Shown here: piece by piece, positions 1 to 8,146 of the stretch | Position numbering within the stretch: the stretch's first letter is position 1 | Layout of the letters: each line of letters begins with the position of its first letter | DNA from: Chitinophaga alhagiae | GTDB taxonomy: Bacteria > Bacteroidota > Bacteroidia > Chitinophagales > Chitinophagaceae | Direction: 5' to 3' | Assembly: GCF_003568665.1 (NCBI RefSeq) | Contig: NZ_QXMH01000001.1 | Coordinates: 2,232,001 to 2,296,000 of the forward strand | Length of the DNA: 64,000 bases | Made by a program: the position numbers and the translations under genes | The notes under the pieces: generated by a model | The model's input: only the letters and a program-made list of their open reading frames with translations | Told to the model about the DNA's origin: nothing | Database searches by the model: none

Positions 1-2
1 AG

Positions 3-1679
3 CTGGATGAGCCTTTCCTGGCCATGGACCTCAGCGAAGCGGAAGCGGCGGCCTTCCGCCACGCCTATGCGGAAATTGCGCGGCAATGCAAGGGCCTTAA
101 ACTAATGGTGGCCACGTACTTTGAAGGGCTGCGGGATAATGCGGCGCTTGCCGCAAGCCTGCCGGTATGCTGCCTCCACCTGGATCTTACCCGGGATGCG
201 CAGCAGCTGGATGCAGTACTGCAGGCGCTGCCGCCTAAAACATCCCTGTCATTAGGGGTTGTAGACGGAAGAAATATCTGGAAGAATGACTACGAACAAT
301 CCCTGTTGCACATACGGAAAGCGGTGCGGGCACTGGGAGAGGACAGGGTGATGATTGCGCCGGGCTGTTCGCTGCTGCATTCTCCGGCAGACCTCTCTCT
401 CGAAACGGCGCTTGATGCGGACATCCGGTCTTGGATGGCTTTTGCAAAGCAGAAATTGCAGGAAGTATTTGAGCTGGATGAGATCTGCGCCGGCAATACC
501 GCCCTGCTGGAAGCAAACAGGCAGGCCATTGCCTTGCGCCGGGCCTCTGCCAGGGTACATGTGCCGGTGGTAAAGGCGCGCACGCACGCCATTACAGACC
601 AGGATGCGTGCCGCCGCAGCCCCTTCCCGGAAAGGCAGCATGTGCAGGCGGCCAGGTTGAAACTGCCGCTGCTGCCTACTACCACCATCGGCTCATTTCC
701 GCAAACAGATGAAGTGCGCCAGCTGCGGGCGCAGCGCCGTAAAGGCGCCATCACGGCCGCACAGTACGATGCTGCTATTGAAGCAGCAACGCTGGATGCC
801 ATCCGCTGGCAGGAGGAAATAGGGCTGGACGTGCTGGTGCATGGCGAGTTTGAGCGGAACGACATGGTGGAGTATTTTGGCGAAATGCTGAACGGCTTTG
901 TTTTTACACAAAACGGCTGGGTACAGAGCTATGGCAGCCGCTGTGTGAAGCCGCCGGTAATATACGGAGATGTGAGCCGCCCGGAGGATATGACCGTACG
1001 GTGGACGAAGTATGCGCAGGCGCAGACAAAGCTCCCCATGAAAGCCATGCTCACCGGCCCGGTTACTATTTTACAATGGTCTTTTGTGCGGGATGACCAG
1101 CCCCGTTCAGATACCGCTTACCAGATAGCGCTGGCCATCAGGGATGAAGTGCTGGCGCTGGAACAGGCGGGTATTGGCATTATACAGATAGACGAACCCG
1201 CTATCCGGGAAGGGCTGCCCCTTCGTAAACCAGACCAGGAGGCGTACCTGCAATGGGCCGTAAGGGCCTTCAGGGTAGCGGCCTGCGGGGTGAAAGACGA
1301 AACGCAGGTACACACGCACATGTGTTACAGCGAGTTTAATGATATAATAGCCCATATTGCCGATATGGATGCGGACGTGATCACCATTGAAACGTCTCGC
1401 TCGCAGATGGAGCTGCTGCAGGCCTTTGCGGGTTTCCGCTATCCCAATGAGATAGGCCCGGGCGTGTATGACATTCACTCCCCGCGTGTACCCGCCGTTG
1501 CGGAAATGACGGCGCTGCTGCAAAAAGCGGCAGAGCTGCTGCCGGTGCGGAACCTGTGGGTGAACCCTGATTGCGGGCTGAAAACGAGAAAGTGGCCGGA
1601 GACAAAGGCGGCTTTGGAGAACATGGTAGCCGCTGCCAGGGAAGCAAGATTGAGAATAGGGGCAAATGTAAAGGTGTAA
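3..1679 (+). CDS. metE: Cobalamin-independent methionine synthase (5' truncated by window edge)
   Basis: Transfers a methyl group from 5-methyltetrahydropteroyl-polyglutamate to homocysteine, the last step of methionine synthesis, in the cytoplasm. The frame is open from base 3, and the first visible residues (LDEPFLAMDLS) match the end of the MetE N-terminal barrel, so the real start lies left of the window; about 558 of roughly 750 residues are visible. The C-terminal catalytic barrel begins near the TTTIGSFPQT motif. The zinc ligands are visible: His and Cys in HTHMC (codons at 1317 and 1323), Glu in VITIETSRS, and Cys in NPDCGLKTR (codon at 1572). All catalytic residues in view are intact. 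A strong hairpin terminator follows 9 bases after the stop. No riboswitch can be judged because the 5' region is outside the window. Confidence 0.97.
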   Translation: MDEPFLAMDLSEAEAAAFRHAYAEIARQCKGLKLMVATYFEGLRDNAALAASLPVCCLHLDLTRDAQQLDAVLQALPPKTSLSLGVVDGRNIWKNDYEQSLLHIRKAVRALGEDRVMIAPGCSLLHSPADLSLETALDADIRSWMAFAKQKLQEVFELDEICAGNTALLEANRQAIALRRASARVHVPVVKARTHAITDQDACRRSPFPERQHVQAARLKLPLLPTTTIGSFPQTDEVRQLRAQRRKGAITAAQYDAAIEAATLDAIRWQEEIGLDVLVHGEFERNDMVEYFGEMLNGFVFTQNGWVQSYGSRCVKPPVIYGDVSRPEDMTVRWTKYAQAQTKLPMKAMLTGPVTILQWSFVRDDQPRSDTAYQIALAIRDEVLALEQAGIGIIQIDEPAIREGLPLRKPDQEAYLQWAVRAFRVAACGVKDETQVHTHMCYSEFNDIIAHIADMDADVITIETSRSQMELLQAFAGFRYPNEIGPGVYDIHSPRVPAVAEMTALLQKAAELLPVRNLWVNPDCGLKTRKWPETKAALENMVAAAREARLRIGANVKV

Positions 1680-1687
1680 GCTATAAA

Positions 1688-1721
1688 GGGGCGGGCCATG
1701 AAGTTGGCCCGCCCCTTTTTT
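1688..1721 (+). terminator. Rho-independent terminator of metE
   Basis: Perfect 10-bp stem (GGGGCGGGCC, 1688-1697, with its complement at 1706-1715), 8-base loop, then six T. It lies between convergent metE and aqpZ. Confidence 0.9.
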
Positions 1722-1728
1722 ATTGACT

Positions 1729-2436
1729 TTATTTCTTTTCCAGCATGCGCCACACAATGGCGGCGGCAATACCGCCCACCAGCGGGGCAACAATGAACAG
1801 CCATAACTGCTGCAATGCCTTGCCGCCTGCAAACAGCGCCGGCCCAAAGCTGCGGGCGGGGTTTACGGAGGTGCCCGTAATGGGAATGCACACCATGTGG
1901 ATCAATACCAGCGTAATGCCTATGGCAAGGCCGGCCATGGTACCATTGCCCCATTTGGAGGTAGTACCGAAAATAACAAAGAGGAACAGGAAGGTAAATA
2001 TTGCTTCAGCCAGGAAAGCGGAAGTGAGGTTGTAGCCCCCGCCATAGCCTTCGCCCCAGCCGTTGGCGCCCAGTGCATATTCTCCCAGTGACCAGTCAGG
2101 GTGGCCGGACTGGATCAGGTATAGCACCCCGGCGGCAATGGTAGCGCCGATAAACTGGGCAACAATATAGCCCAGCGCTTCATTAGCCTTGATCTTGCCG
2201 GCAGTAAGCATGGCAACGGTAATAGCAGGGTTGATGTGGCAACCTGTAATGCCGCCTATGGCGTATGCCATGGCCACTACAGACAGGCCAAAGGCAAAAG
2301 AGATGCCCAGCAGCCCCAGGCCGGCCGGCCCGCTTGCGTTAACGCCGGCCACCACTGCGGCTCCGCAGCCAAACAATACCAGGGAGAAAGTTCCCACCAT
2401 TTCGGCGAAGTACTTTGTTGAAGACTTGATTTCCAT
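1729..2436 (-). CDS. aqpZ: Aquaporin Z-type water channel (MIP family)
   Basis: Forms a tetrameric inner-membrane channel, most likely for water. The 235-residue protein is the usual length for bacterial aquaporins and shows six hydrophobic segments. Both pore motifs are present: NPA in GCHINPAITV and NPA in TSVNPARSFGPAL. The His two residues before the first NPA and the Arg after the second fit the narrow water-selective filter of AqpZ rather than a glycerol facilitator. It is a single gene convergent with metE; the ATG at 2436 directly precedes a hydrophilic N-terminus (MEIKSSTKYFAE) followed by the first helix. Confidence 0.93.
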   Translation of the reverse strand: MEIKSSTKYFAEMVGTFSLVLFGCGAAVVAGVNASGPAGLGLLGISFAFGLSVVAMAYAIGGITGCHINPAITVAMLTAGKIKANEALGYIVAQFIGATIAAGVLYLIQSGHPDWSLGEYALGANGWGEGYGGGYNLTSAFLAEAIFTFLFLFVIFGTTSKWGNGTMAGLAIGITLVLIHMVCIPITGTSVNPARSFGPALFAGGKALQQLWLFIVAPLVGGIAAAIVWRMLEKK

Positions 2437-2503
2437 GTAGATTGAGGTTTGGTTGCAGTTTAAACAACAGTAGGGCCAAATTGTTTACGGGCGGGGAATA
2501 ATG

Positions 2504-2533
2504 CACAAAAGGCCGGATGTCCGGCCTTTTGTG
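2504..2533 (-). terminator. Rho-independent terminator after the phosphoesterase gene
   Basis: Perfect 13-bp inverted repeat (CACAAAAGGCCGG, 2504-2516, with 2521-2533) and a 4-base loop. Read on the minus strand the stem ends in a T run, placing it 27 bases after the stop of the gene at 2560-3648. Confidence 0.8.
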
Positions 2534-2559
2534 TTATCAATTGCTTGCAAAGCAGCCCT

Positions 2560-3648
2560 TTAGTCAAGCTGTATCTCAAACTGGTCATAATCTGCCGTTC
2601 TCCATGCAAATTGCTGCGTGGTGGGAGAAATGGCGAACAGCGGGGAGAAGGTCCGCACCTTTACGGTATTGTTGGCGGTAAATTCCAGTATGCGCAACCA
2701 CCCGTCTCCGCCGTTCCCGAACCAGCCGCCGCCCAGCGCCTGGGCGTTGAACACCATCTGGTGTACCTTTTTGCCCGCGGCATTCAGGTCTGTCCGGAAA
2801 GCAATGTGGGCCCTGGGATCGTCTGGCGCGCCAATGTGACCGCCAAATACCATCCGGATATTTTTTGACGGCTTGATCAGCTTTTCAAAAATAGCCGCGC
2901 CATAGTTGCGGTCTTTCAGCAGGTATTTTTCCCTGACAATGTGCTCATTTTTGGCGTTGAGGTACGAGTGGGTGAGCACTATTACAAAATGATCTTTATA
3001 CTTCGGCTGGTTCACCACACCGGCAGCCCAGGTCAGTACCGTATCTCTTGGCGCAAACTCCAGGTTGAGCACCAGCATTTTTTTGCCGTGGGGAGACGTA
3101 AATTCGAAAGCCGCGTTTTCCAGCGTTGGAATGCCTTGCCCGTTCAGCGTTACCTCGCGCAGCATTTTTTGCGTGAGGAAATTCTTGTCTACCGGAAAGT
3201 ATTCGTTGTAGCGGGTAATGCGTATCTCCGCGCTTTTGTAGCCATAGTCATGGTTGCCGGTGGCCGCTATGTAGGGCACTTTCCCGTCCAGGTGGCTGAA
3301 TGCGCGCGCTACCGCTTCCCACTGGTTTTTGCTGGGCTGGTTGCCCACCTTGCCATCGGGGTTGATAAATTCGTTCTGCTCCACCAGGTCGCCGGTGCAA
3401 AGCACCAGTTTGATCTTCAGGGAGTCGATGCTTTCCGCTACCCATTGCGTCATCAGCTCAAACAGGGGCTGGTTGCGGCTGAATTTGTTGTAAGTCTGCG
3501 GGTCAGGCACCAGTATCATAGACCAGGAGTCTGGCCGGCTCAGGGCCGGGGCGGTATATGGCTGCTGGGCCGTTGCGGAGAAAGCCAGCAGGGTGGCGCA
3601 CAAGAGCAGCGCCGGGCGCAGCCTGCGCCTGAAGAACTGTAGTATCAT
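2560..3648 (-). CDS. Secreted calcineurin-like metallophosphoesterase
   Basis: Probable exported binuclear-metal phosphoesterase of unknown substrate. I start it at the ATG ending at 3648 because that gives a classic signal peptide (basic start, LLLCATLLAFSA, then TAQQ); a longer open frame to 4137 adds only unrelated sequence. The 362-residue product carries the family motifs in order: DPQ in LVPDPQTYN, GD in LCTGDLVEQ, GNHD in ATGNHDYGY, a His in LTHSYL, and GGH in FGGHIGAP. The first motif reads D-x-Q instead of D-x-H, as in a known subgroup of secreted family members. The C-terminal beta-rich part (from about residue 290) resembles an accessory domain. It stands alone with its own terminator. 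Confidence 0.85.
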   Translation of the reverse strand: MILQFFRRRLRPALLLCATLLAFSATAQQPYTAPALSRPDSWSMILVPDPQTYNKFSRNQPLFELMTQWVAESIDSLKIKLVLCTGDLVEQNEFINPDGKVGNQPSKNQWEAVARAFSHLDGKVPYIAATGNHDYGYKSAEIRITRYNEYFPVDKNFLTQKMLREVTLNGQGIPTLENAAFEFTSPHGKKMLVLNLEFAPRDTVLTWAAGVVNQPKYKDHFVIVLTHSYLNAKNEHIVREKYLLKDRNYGAAIFEKLIKPSKNIRMVFGGHIGAPDDPRAHIAFRTDLNAAGKKVHQMVFNAQALGGGWFGNGGDGWLRILEFTANNTVKVRTFSPLFAISPTTQQFAWRTADYDQFEIQLD

Positions 3649-3792
3649 GGAAAGTGGATTAGGTTCATTTTTTAGCAGGGGGAAGTTAGCAGCAATTTTA
3701 CAGGCATGCAACAGGCGGGCGGTTTTTTGTGGCCAAAGGCGGGAAAAAGAACGCGAAAGCCGTACTTTCAACCTGCAAAAATATGCACCGCC

Positions 3793-4464
3793 ATGCTCGA
3801 TATTCCTTTTTACATACCTTTCACTTTCATGCTTACCACCTTTGCGGCGCTGTTCTTCTTTTACCGCGCGGGCCAAAGTGCGGCGGTATTGTACATCCTG
3901 CTGCTGTGGCTGGCGCTGCAAGGTATTCTGACACGTAACGGCTTTTATGCGGTAACGGATACACGCCCGCTCAGGTTCCTGTTGCTGGTACTGCCGCCGG
4001 TGCTGGGCATTCTCCTTATTTTTCTTACCGGCGCCGGCCGGGCGTGGATGAACGGGCTTGACTACCAGCGGCTTACCTGGCTGCATGTGGTGCGGGTACC
4101 CGTGGAGCTGATCCTGTTCTGGCTGTACGGCCGGCAACTGGTACCGGCCATCATCACTTTTGAAGGCCGCAACTTTGACATCCTAAGCGGGCTCACAGCG
4201 CCTTTCATTGCCTGGTACGGTTATATGCGCCCGCGGCTGCCAAAGGGAGTGCTGATCGGCTGGAACCTGGTTTGCCTGGGCCTGCTGCTCAACGTGGTGA
4301 TACATGCCATACTATCCGCGCCCACGCCCATTCAACAGCTGGCATTTGACCAGCCTAACAGGGCGGTGTTGTATTTCCCCTTTGTATGGCTGCCGGGCTG
4401 CATTGTACCGCTGGTGCTTTTCAGCCACCTGGCCACCATCAGGGCGTTGCTCAGGAAAGCATGA
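3793..4464 (+). CDS. Hypothetical polytopic membrane protein
   Basis: I do not recognise a family. The 223-residue product is mostly hydrophobic with about six or seven likely membrane helices (for example LTTFAALFFFY, VLYILLLWLALQGIL, FLLLVLPPVLGILLIFL, VLIGWNLVCLGLLLNVVI, LVLFSHLATI). The ATG at 3793 is preferred over the open frame reaching 3706 because the extra residues are basic and non-membrane. It is divergent from the phosphoesterase gene and its stop lies 4 bases from the end of the convergent symporter gene. No catalytic motif was seen. Confidence 0.7.
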   Translation: MLDIPFYIPFTFMLTTFAALFFFYRAGQSAAVLYILLLWLALQGILTRNGFYAVTDTRPLRFLLLVLPPVLGILLIFLTGAGRAWMNGLDYQRLTWLHVVRVPVELILFWLYGRQLVPAIITFEGRNFDILSGLTAPFIAWYGYMRPRLPKGVLIGWNLVCLGLLLNVVIHAILSAPTPIQQLAFDQPNRAVLYFPFVWLPGCIVPLVLFSHLATIRALLRKA

Positions 4465-4468
4465 CCGG

Positions 4469-6100
4469 TTACCAGAATACCGTATACAGGGCCGTCAGAA
4501 TACCGATAATGATCACGGAGCCAACAATAAATCCGGGCGAAGTGCGGAACATGGAAGTGTCTATTTCTATAATGGGCTTTTCAGGCGCTTTGTAGGGCCT
4601 GGAGAGGCTGATGATGATCATCAATAGAATGAGCAGGCCAAAGGTGATGCTCATCCTGTCAAGGAAAGGAAAATCAGGGAACGCGCCGCTTGTCCATGCC
4701 GGTAAAAATTTAAGTACCGTGGAAATAGGGATGGTCAGCAATGCTGCCGTCATGGCGGCTGCGGCGGTGGTCCTTTTCCAGAAGAAGCCCATCAGGAAAA
4801 TGGCCAGCACCCCGGGAGAAATAAACCCTACATATTCCTGTATGAACTGGTAAGCCTGGTCTAGCGAGCGCAGGGCCGGCGTTACAATGGCCGCCAGCAG
4901 CATGGCAATAACAACGGCCCACCGCCCGGTGAGCACCTGCTGGCGTTCGGTAGCATTTTTATTGAAATACTTTTTGTAGATATCCAGCGAAAAAATGGTG
5001 GAAATACTGTTGGCCTTACCTGCCAGGGAGGCTACAATGGCGGCCGTGAGCGCGGCAAAGGCCACGCCTTTGAGGCCGGGAGGCAGCAGGTTCATGAGGG
5101 TGGGATAGGCATGGTCAGGCTTCAGCACCCCGTTGGCATCGCGCATTTCCTGCGCAAAGAGGCCGTTCTTGTGCAGCACAAACATCACAATGCCCGGCAG
5201 CACCGCAATAACAGGCACCAGCAGTTTGAGGAATGCGGCAAACAGGATGCCCTTCCGCGCTGTTTTCAGGTCGGCGCCCAAAGCCCGTTGCGTAATGTAC
5301 TGGTTGCAACCCCAATAGGCCAGGTTGTTGATCCACATGCCGCCTATCAATACGGAAAGGCCCGGCAGGTCTTTGTAGTAAGGGTTGCTTTTGTCGAATA
5401 TCATATGGAAATGAGAAGGGGCTTCCTTTCTCAATACAGACAAGCCTTTCAGGATGTTGCCGTCAAACCCGAAATGGTCTGCCAGCAGAGACAGCGCCAG
5501 GTAGGTGGTAACCAGGCCTCCAATGATCAGTACCAGCACCTGTATCACGTCTGTGTAGCCTATCACCTTCATGCCGCCCAGCGTTACGATCACTGAAAAT
5601 ATGCTCAGGCCGGCAATGCACCATTCAAATGAAATGGTAGAAATGGAAGCAATGGCCAGCGCGCCGAGGTAGATGATGGAGGTCAGGTTCACGAATACGT
5701 ATACCAGCAGCCAGAATACGGCCATCACGGTGCTTACCTTGTCGTTATACCGTTTGGCCAGGAACTGGGGCATGGTGAAGATGCGGTTCTTCAGGTAGAG
5801 CGGGATAAAAAATATCGCCACAATGATCAGTGTAGCGGCCGCCATCCACTCGTAGGTGGAAATGGCCAGGCCCAGTGCAAAGCCGGAACCGGACATGCCA
5901 ATAAAGTGTTCCGCGGAAATATTGGAAGCTATCAGGGAGGCCCCAATGGCCCACCAGGTAAGAGAGCCTTCTGCCAGGAAAAATTCGCTGGCGCTGGCGG
6001 AGGCATTTCTTTTTTTATGGTATACGTAATACCCGTAGGCTGCAACGGCAATGAAGTATATGAAGAATACAATGTAATCCGCAGCTTGCAGTTTATTCAT
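4469..6100 (-). CDS. Sodium:solute symporter (SSS family), probable myo-inositol transporter
   Basis: Inner-membrane sodium-coupled uptake carrier of the SSS/SGLT family. The 543-residue protein has about 13-14 hydrophobic segments and typical SSS sequences such as FFLAEGSLTWWAIGASLIASNISAEHFIG near residues 40-70 and a GKANSIST stretch near 375. The gene is 34 bases downstream of and on the same strand as inositol oxygenase, so an operon is likely and myo-inositol is the best guess for the substrate; the family also carries glucose, galactose and sialic acid, so specificity is an inference. Control by the divergent LacI-type regulator is likely. Confidence 0.88.
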   Translation of the reverse strand: MNKLQAADYIVFFIYFIAVAAYGYYVYHKKRNASASASEFFLAEGSLTWWAIGASLIASNISAEHFIGMSGSGFALGLAISTYEWMAAATLIIVAIFFIPLYLKNRIFTMPQFLAKRYNDKVSTVMAVFWLLVYVFVNLTSIIYLGALAIASISTISFEWCIAGLSIFSVIVTLGGMKVIGYTDVIQVLVLIIGGLVTTYLALSLLADHFGFDGNILKGLSVLRKEAPSHFHMIFDKSNPYYKDLPGLSVLIGGMWINNLAYWGCNQYITQRALGADLKTARKGILFAAFLKLLVPVIAVLPGIVMFVLHKNGLFAQEMRDANGVLKPDHAYPTLMNLLPPGLKGVAFAALTAAIVASLAGKANSISTIFSLDIYKKYFNKNATERQQVLTGRWAVVIAMLLAAIVTPALRSLDQAYQFIQEYVGFISPGVLAIFLMGFFWKRTTAAAAMTAALLTIPISTVLKFLPAWTSGAFPDFPFLDRMSITFGLLILLMIIISLSRPYKAPEKPIIEIDTSMFRTSPGFIVGSVIIIGILTALYTVFW

Positions 6101-6134
6101 ACGCAGTGGAATCAGTTAGCCTGGCTGATAAAGG

Positions 6135-7025
6135 TCAGAATTTTAAGTTACGGGGAAGATATTTGGCCACCAGGTCTTCATAATACGGGCGCAGCTGCTT
6201 CCAATCCGGGGGCACCGGGCATTTTGAATAAAGATCGTAAGGATTGAACAGTTTTACCCACTTCAGCATTTCCCGGTCGTGGTCATCCAGCAGGTAGTCA
6301 TAACTGCCCTCGCGGTGCCAGGAGTAGAAGGAGTGGTACCGCAGCATGTAGAGGGCCGGTTCCGGCAAATGGTCTTTCATCATCTGGTACACGTATTCAT
6401 CGTGCCCCCATGACATGTTCACATTGCGCAGCCCGCAGTTTTTGCTGTATACGCCCAGCTGGGTTTGAAATTTGGGGTTAGCAAAGTCAGGATTATGATG
6501 GAAAAACTCAGGGTATACTATTTTATCGGAGTAGGCGCAGCCCACGGGGAAGGTGTCTCCCACCACGGCCCACTGCGGTTCCCCGAAGAGGCAAAGTACC
6601 TTGCCCATGTCATGCATCAGGCCCACCAGCACCATCCAGTCAGGATGCCCGTCTGTGCGGATAGCCTCCGCGGTTTGCAGCAAGTGCTGGAACTGGTCCA
6701 GGTCGGTGTCGGGGTCGGAATCGTCTACCAACTGGTTCAGGAAGTCAAATGCTTCCCATACCGGCATTTCCTTTTTATCAAAAGAAAGATAGGCGGCTCT
6801 TTTTTCCTGCACAAAATCGTATGTCTGGTAAGTATGGTTCAGGCGGTAAAACTCTTTCACCGTATCCCTTTCCGGAGATTCGTAGTTCCGGAACTCAGCC
6901 TCGGTTTTCTCTTTGGCAATAGTACCCGGCTCGGGGTAGCGCTGCAACACGGCGTCTTCCCATTCATCAAGACTGTTCAGCGGGTTGATCTCTTTGGCAG
7001 TAAAATCGTTTGATCGGGTGTTCAT
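6135..7025 (-). CDS. Inositol oxygenase (MIOX family)
   Basis: Cytoplasmic di-iron oxygenase that cleaves myo-inositol with O2 to give D-glucuronate. The 296 residues match the length of animal and plant MIOX. All six metal ligands of the family can be seen: His127 in DGHPDW, His138-Asp139 in LMHDMGK, His208 in SWGHDEY, His231 in LRYHSF and Asp264 in FNPYDLYSK. It is first in a likely two-gene operon with the symporter and lies divergent from a LacI-type regulator. Most described bacterial inositol pathways use an inositol dehydrogenase (iol) instead, so this module marks the oxygenase route. No uronate isomerase or kinase gene is in the window. Confidence 0.93.
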   Translation of the reverse strand: MNTRSNDFTAKEINPLNSLDEWEDAVLQRYPEPGTIAKEKTEAEFRNYESPERDTVKEFYRLNHTYQTYDFVQEKRAAYLSFDKKEMPVWEAFDFLNQLVDDSDPDTDLDQFQHLLQTAEAIRTDGHPDWMVLVGLMHDMGKVLCLFGEPQWAVVGDTFPVGCAYSDKIVYPEFFHHNPDFANPKFQTQLGVYSKNCGLRNVNMSWGHDEYVYQMMKDHLPEPALYMLRYHSFYSWHREGSYDYLLDDHDREMLKWVKLFNPYDLYSKCPVPPDWKQLRPYYEDLVAKYLPRNLKF

Positions 7026-7106
7026 GACGTGAGAATTTACGGTGAGGTACTTTCCTAAATATCAGGTTTTTTGCAGATTCTTTCCAGAATAACAGTAGTT
7101 TTATTT

Positions 7107-7122
7107 ACGAAACCGTTTTCGT
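7107..7122. promoter_or_regulatory. Probable LacI-family operator
   Basis: A 16-bp near-perfect palindrome (ACGAAACCGTTTTCGT) with one mismatched pair and a central CG, the usual form of LacI-family sites. It sits 8 bases upstream of the regulator start in the 104-bp region shared with the divergent inositol oxygenase operon, which would allow autoregulation and control of the operon. Confidence 0.7.
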
Positions 7123-7129
7123 CTTTTCC

Positions 7130-8140
7130 ATGAAGCATGTCACTATCAGGGCGCTGGCCCGGGAGCTGAATTTATCTGTTTCCACAATTTCCAAGGCGTT
7201 GCGGGACAGTTATGAAATAAGCGCTGAAACAAAGCAGCGGGTACTGGCATTGGCCGCTACCCTCAATTATACGCCCAACCCTTATGCCAGCAGCCTACGT
7301 GGCAAAAAAAGCCGTACTATAGGCGTGGTGGTGCCCGAGGTGGCAGACAGTTTTTTTTCCCTGGCCATCAATGGTATAGAATCCGTGATGAAAGCGATGG
7401 GCTACCATGTGCTGATCTGCCTCACGCATGAGCAGTTTGACAACGAAAAGCTGATCCTGAAGGAGTTCCAGAGCGGGCGGGTAGACGGGGTGCTGCTATC
7501 TGTATCCCGGGAAACCCTTTCCGGAGAGCACATCCGTGACCTGGCGGCGCAAGATGTGCCGGTAGTGTTTTTTGACCGGGTGCTGGATGAGGTGCAGGCG
7601 GCCCGCATTGTTACCAACGATTTTGAGAGCGGCTATGCCGCCACGGCCCACCTGGTGGAGAACGGCTGCCGCGAGATCGTGTACCTCGGCATTTCGGAAA
7701 GCCTTTCTATCAGCAACCGCCGCATGGAAGGCTACCGCCAGGCCCTGGCAGACCACCGGCTGCCATTCCGCACCGGCAACGTAGTGGCCTGCACCAACGA
7801 TGCCGCGGAGAATTACAAGACCGTAAAAAAAATGCTGCAGCGTAAAGCCCCCCGGCCAGACGGTATTGTGGCCTCCGTGGAAAAACTTACCACTACCGTG
7901 TACCAGGCCTGTAACGACCTCCGGCTGCGCATTCCCTCAGATGTGAAAGTAGTTTGTTTCTCCAACCTCGAAATTGCCACCATCCTTCATCCTTCCCTGA
8001 CCACCATTACCCAGCCTGCGTTTGAAATGGGCCGCGCGGCCGCCAGCCTGCTGCTGAAAGCTATTAAGGGGAACAATGTCATGAGCGCTGAAATGGTGAT
8101 CCCGTCTGTGCTGATACCCCGTGGCAGCAGTACACGGTAA
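7130..8140 (+). CDS. LacI-family transcriptional regulator, probable inositol-module repressor
   Basis: DNA-binding sugar-responsive regulator. The 336-residue product has the N-terminal LacI helix-turn-helix (TIRALARELNLSVSTISKAL, residues 4-23), the hinge helix region (PNPYASSLRGKKSRTIGVVVP), and a periplasmic-binding-protein-like sensor domain that begins at about residue 62 and ends with a typical TTITQPAFEMGRAAASLLL segment. It lies divergent from the inositol oxygenase and symporter genes, with a CG-centred palindrome just upstream of its own start. The effector is probably myo-inositol or a downstream product, but this is inferred from context only. Its stop is 6 bases from the end of the convergent glycosyltransferase gene. 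Confidence 0.92.
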   Translation: MKHVTIRALARELNLSVSTISKALRDSYEISAETKQRVLALAATLNYTPNPYASSLRGKKSRTIGVVVPEVADSFFSLAINGIESVMKAMGYHVLICLTHEQFDNEKLILKEFQSGRVDGVLLSVSRETLSGEHIRDLAAQDVPVVFFDRVLDEVQAARIVTNDFESGYAATAHLVENGCREIVYLGISESLSISNRRMEGYRQALADHRLPFRTGNVVACTNDAAENYKTVKKMLQRKAPRPDGIVASVEKLTTTVYQACNDLRLRIPSDVKVVCFSNLEIATILHPSLTTITQPAFEMGRAAASLLLKAIKGNNVMSAEMVIPSVLIPRGSSTR

Positions 8141-8146
8141 AAGCGG

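Noticed and set aside
3649..4137. N-terminal extension of the phosphoesterase reading frame to 525 residues
   Set aside because: The extension has no family similarity and overlaps the divergent membrane-protein gene; the internal ATG at 3648 begins a clear signal peptide.
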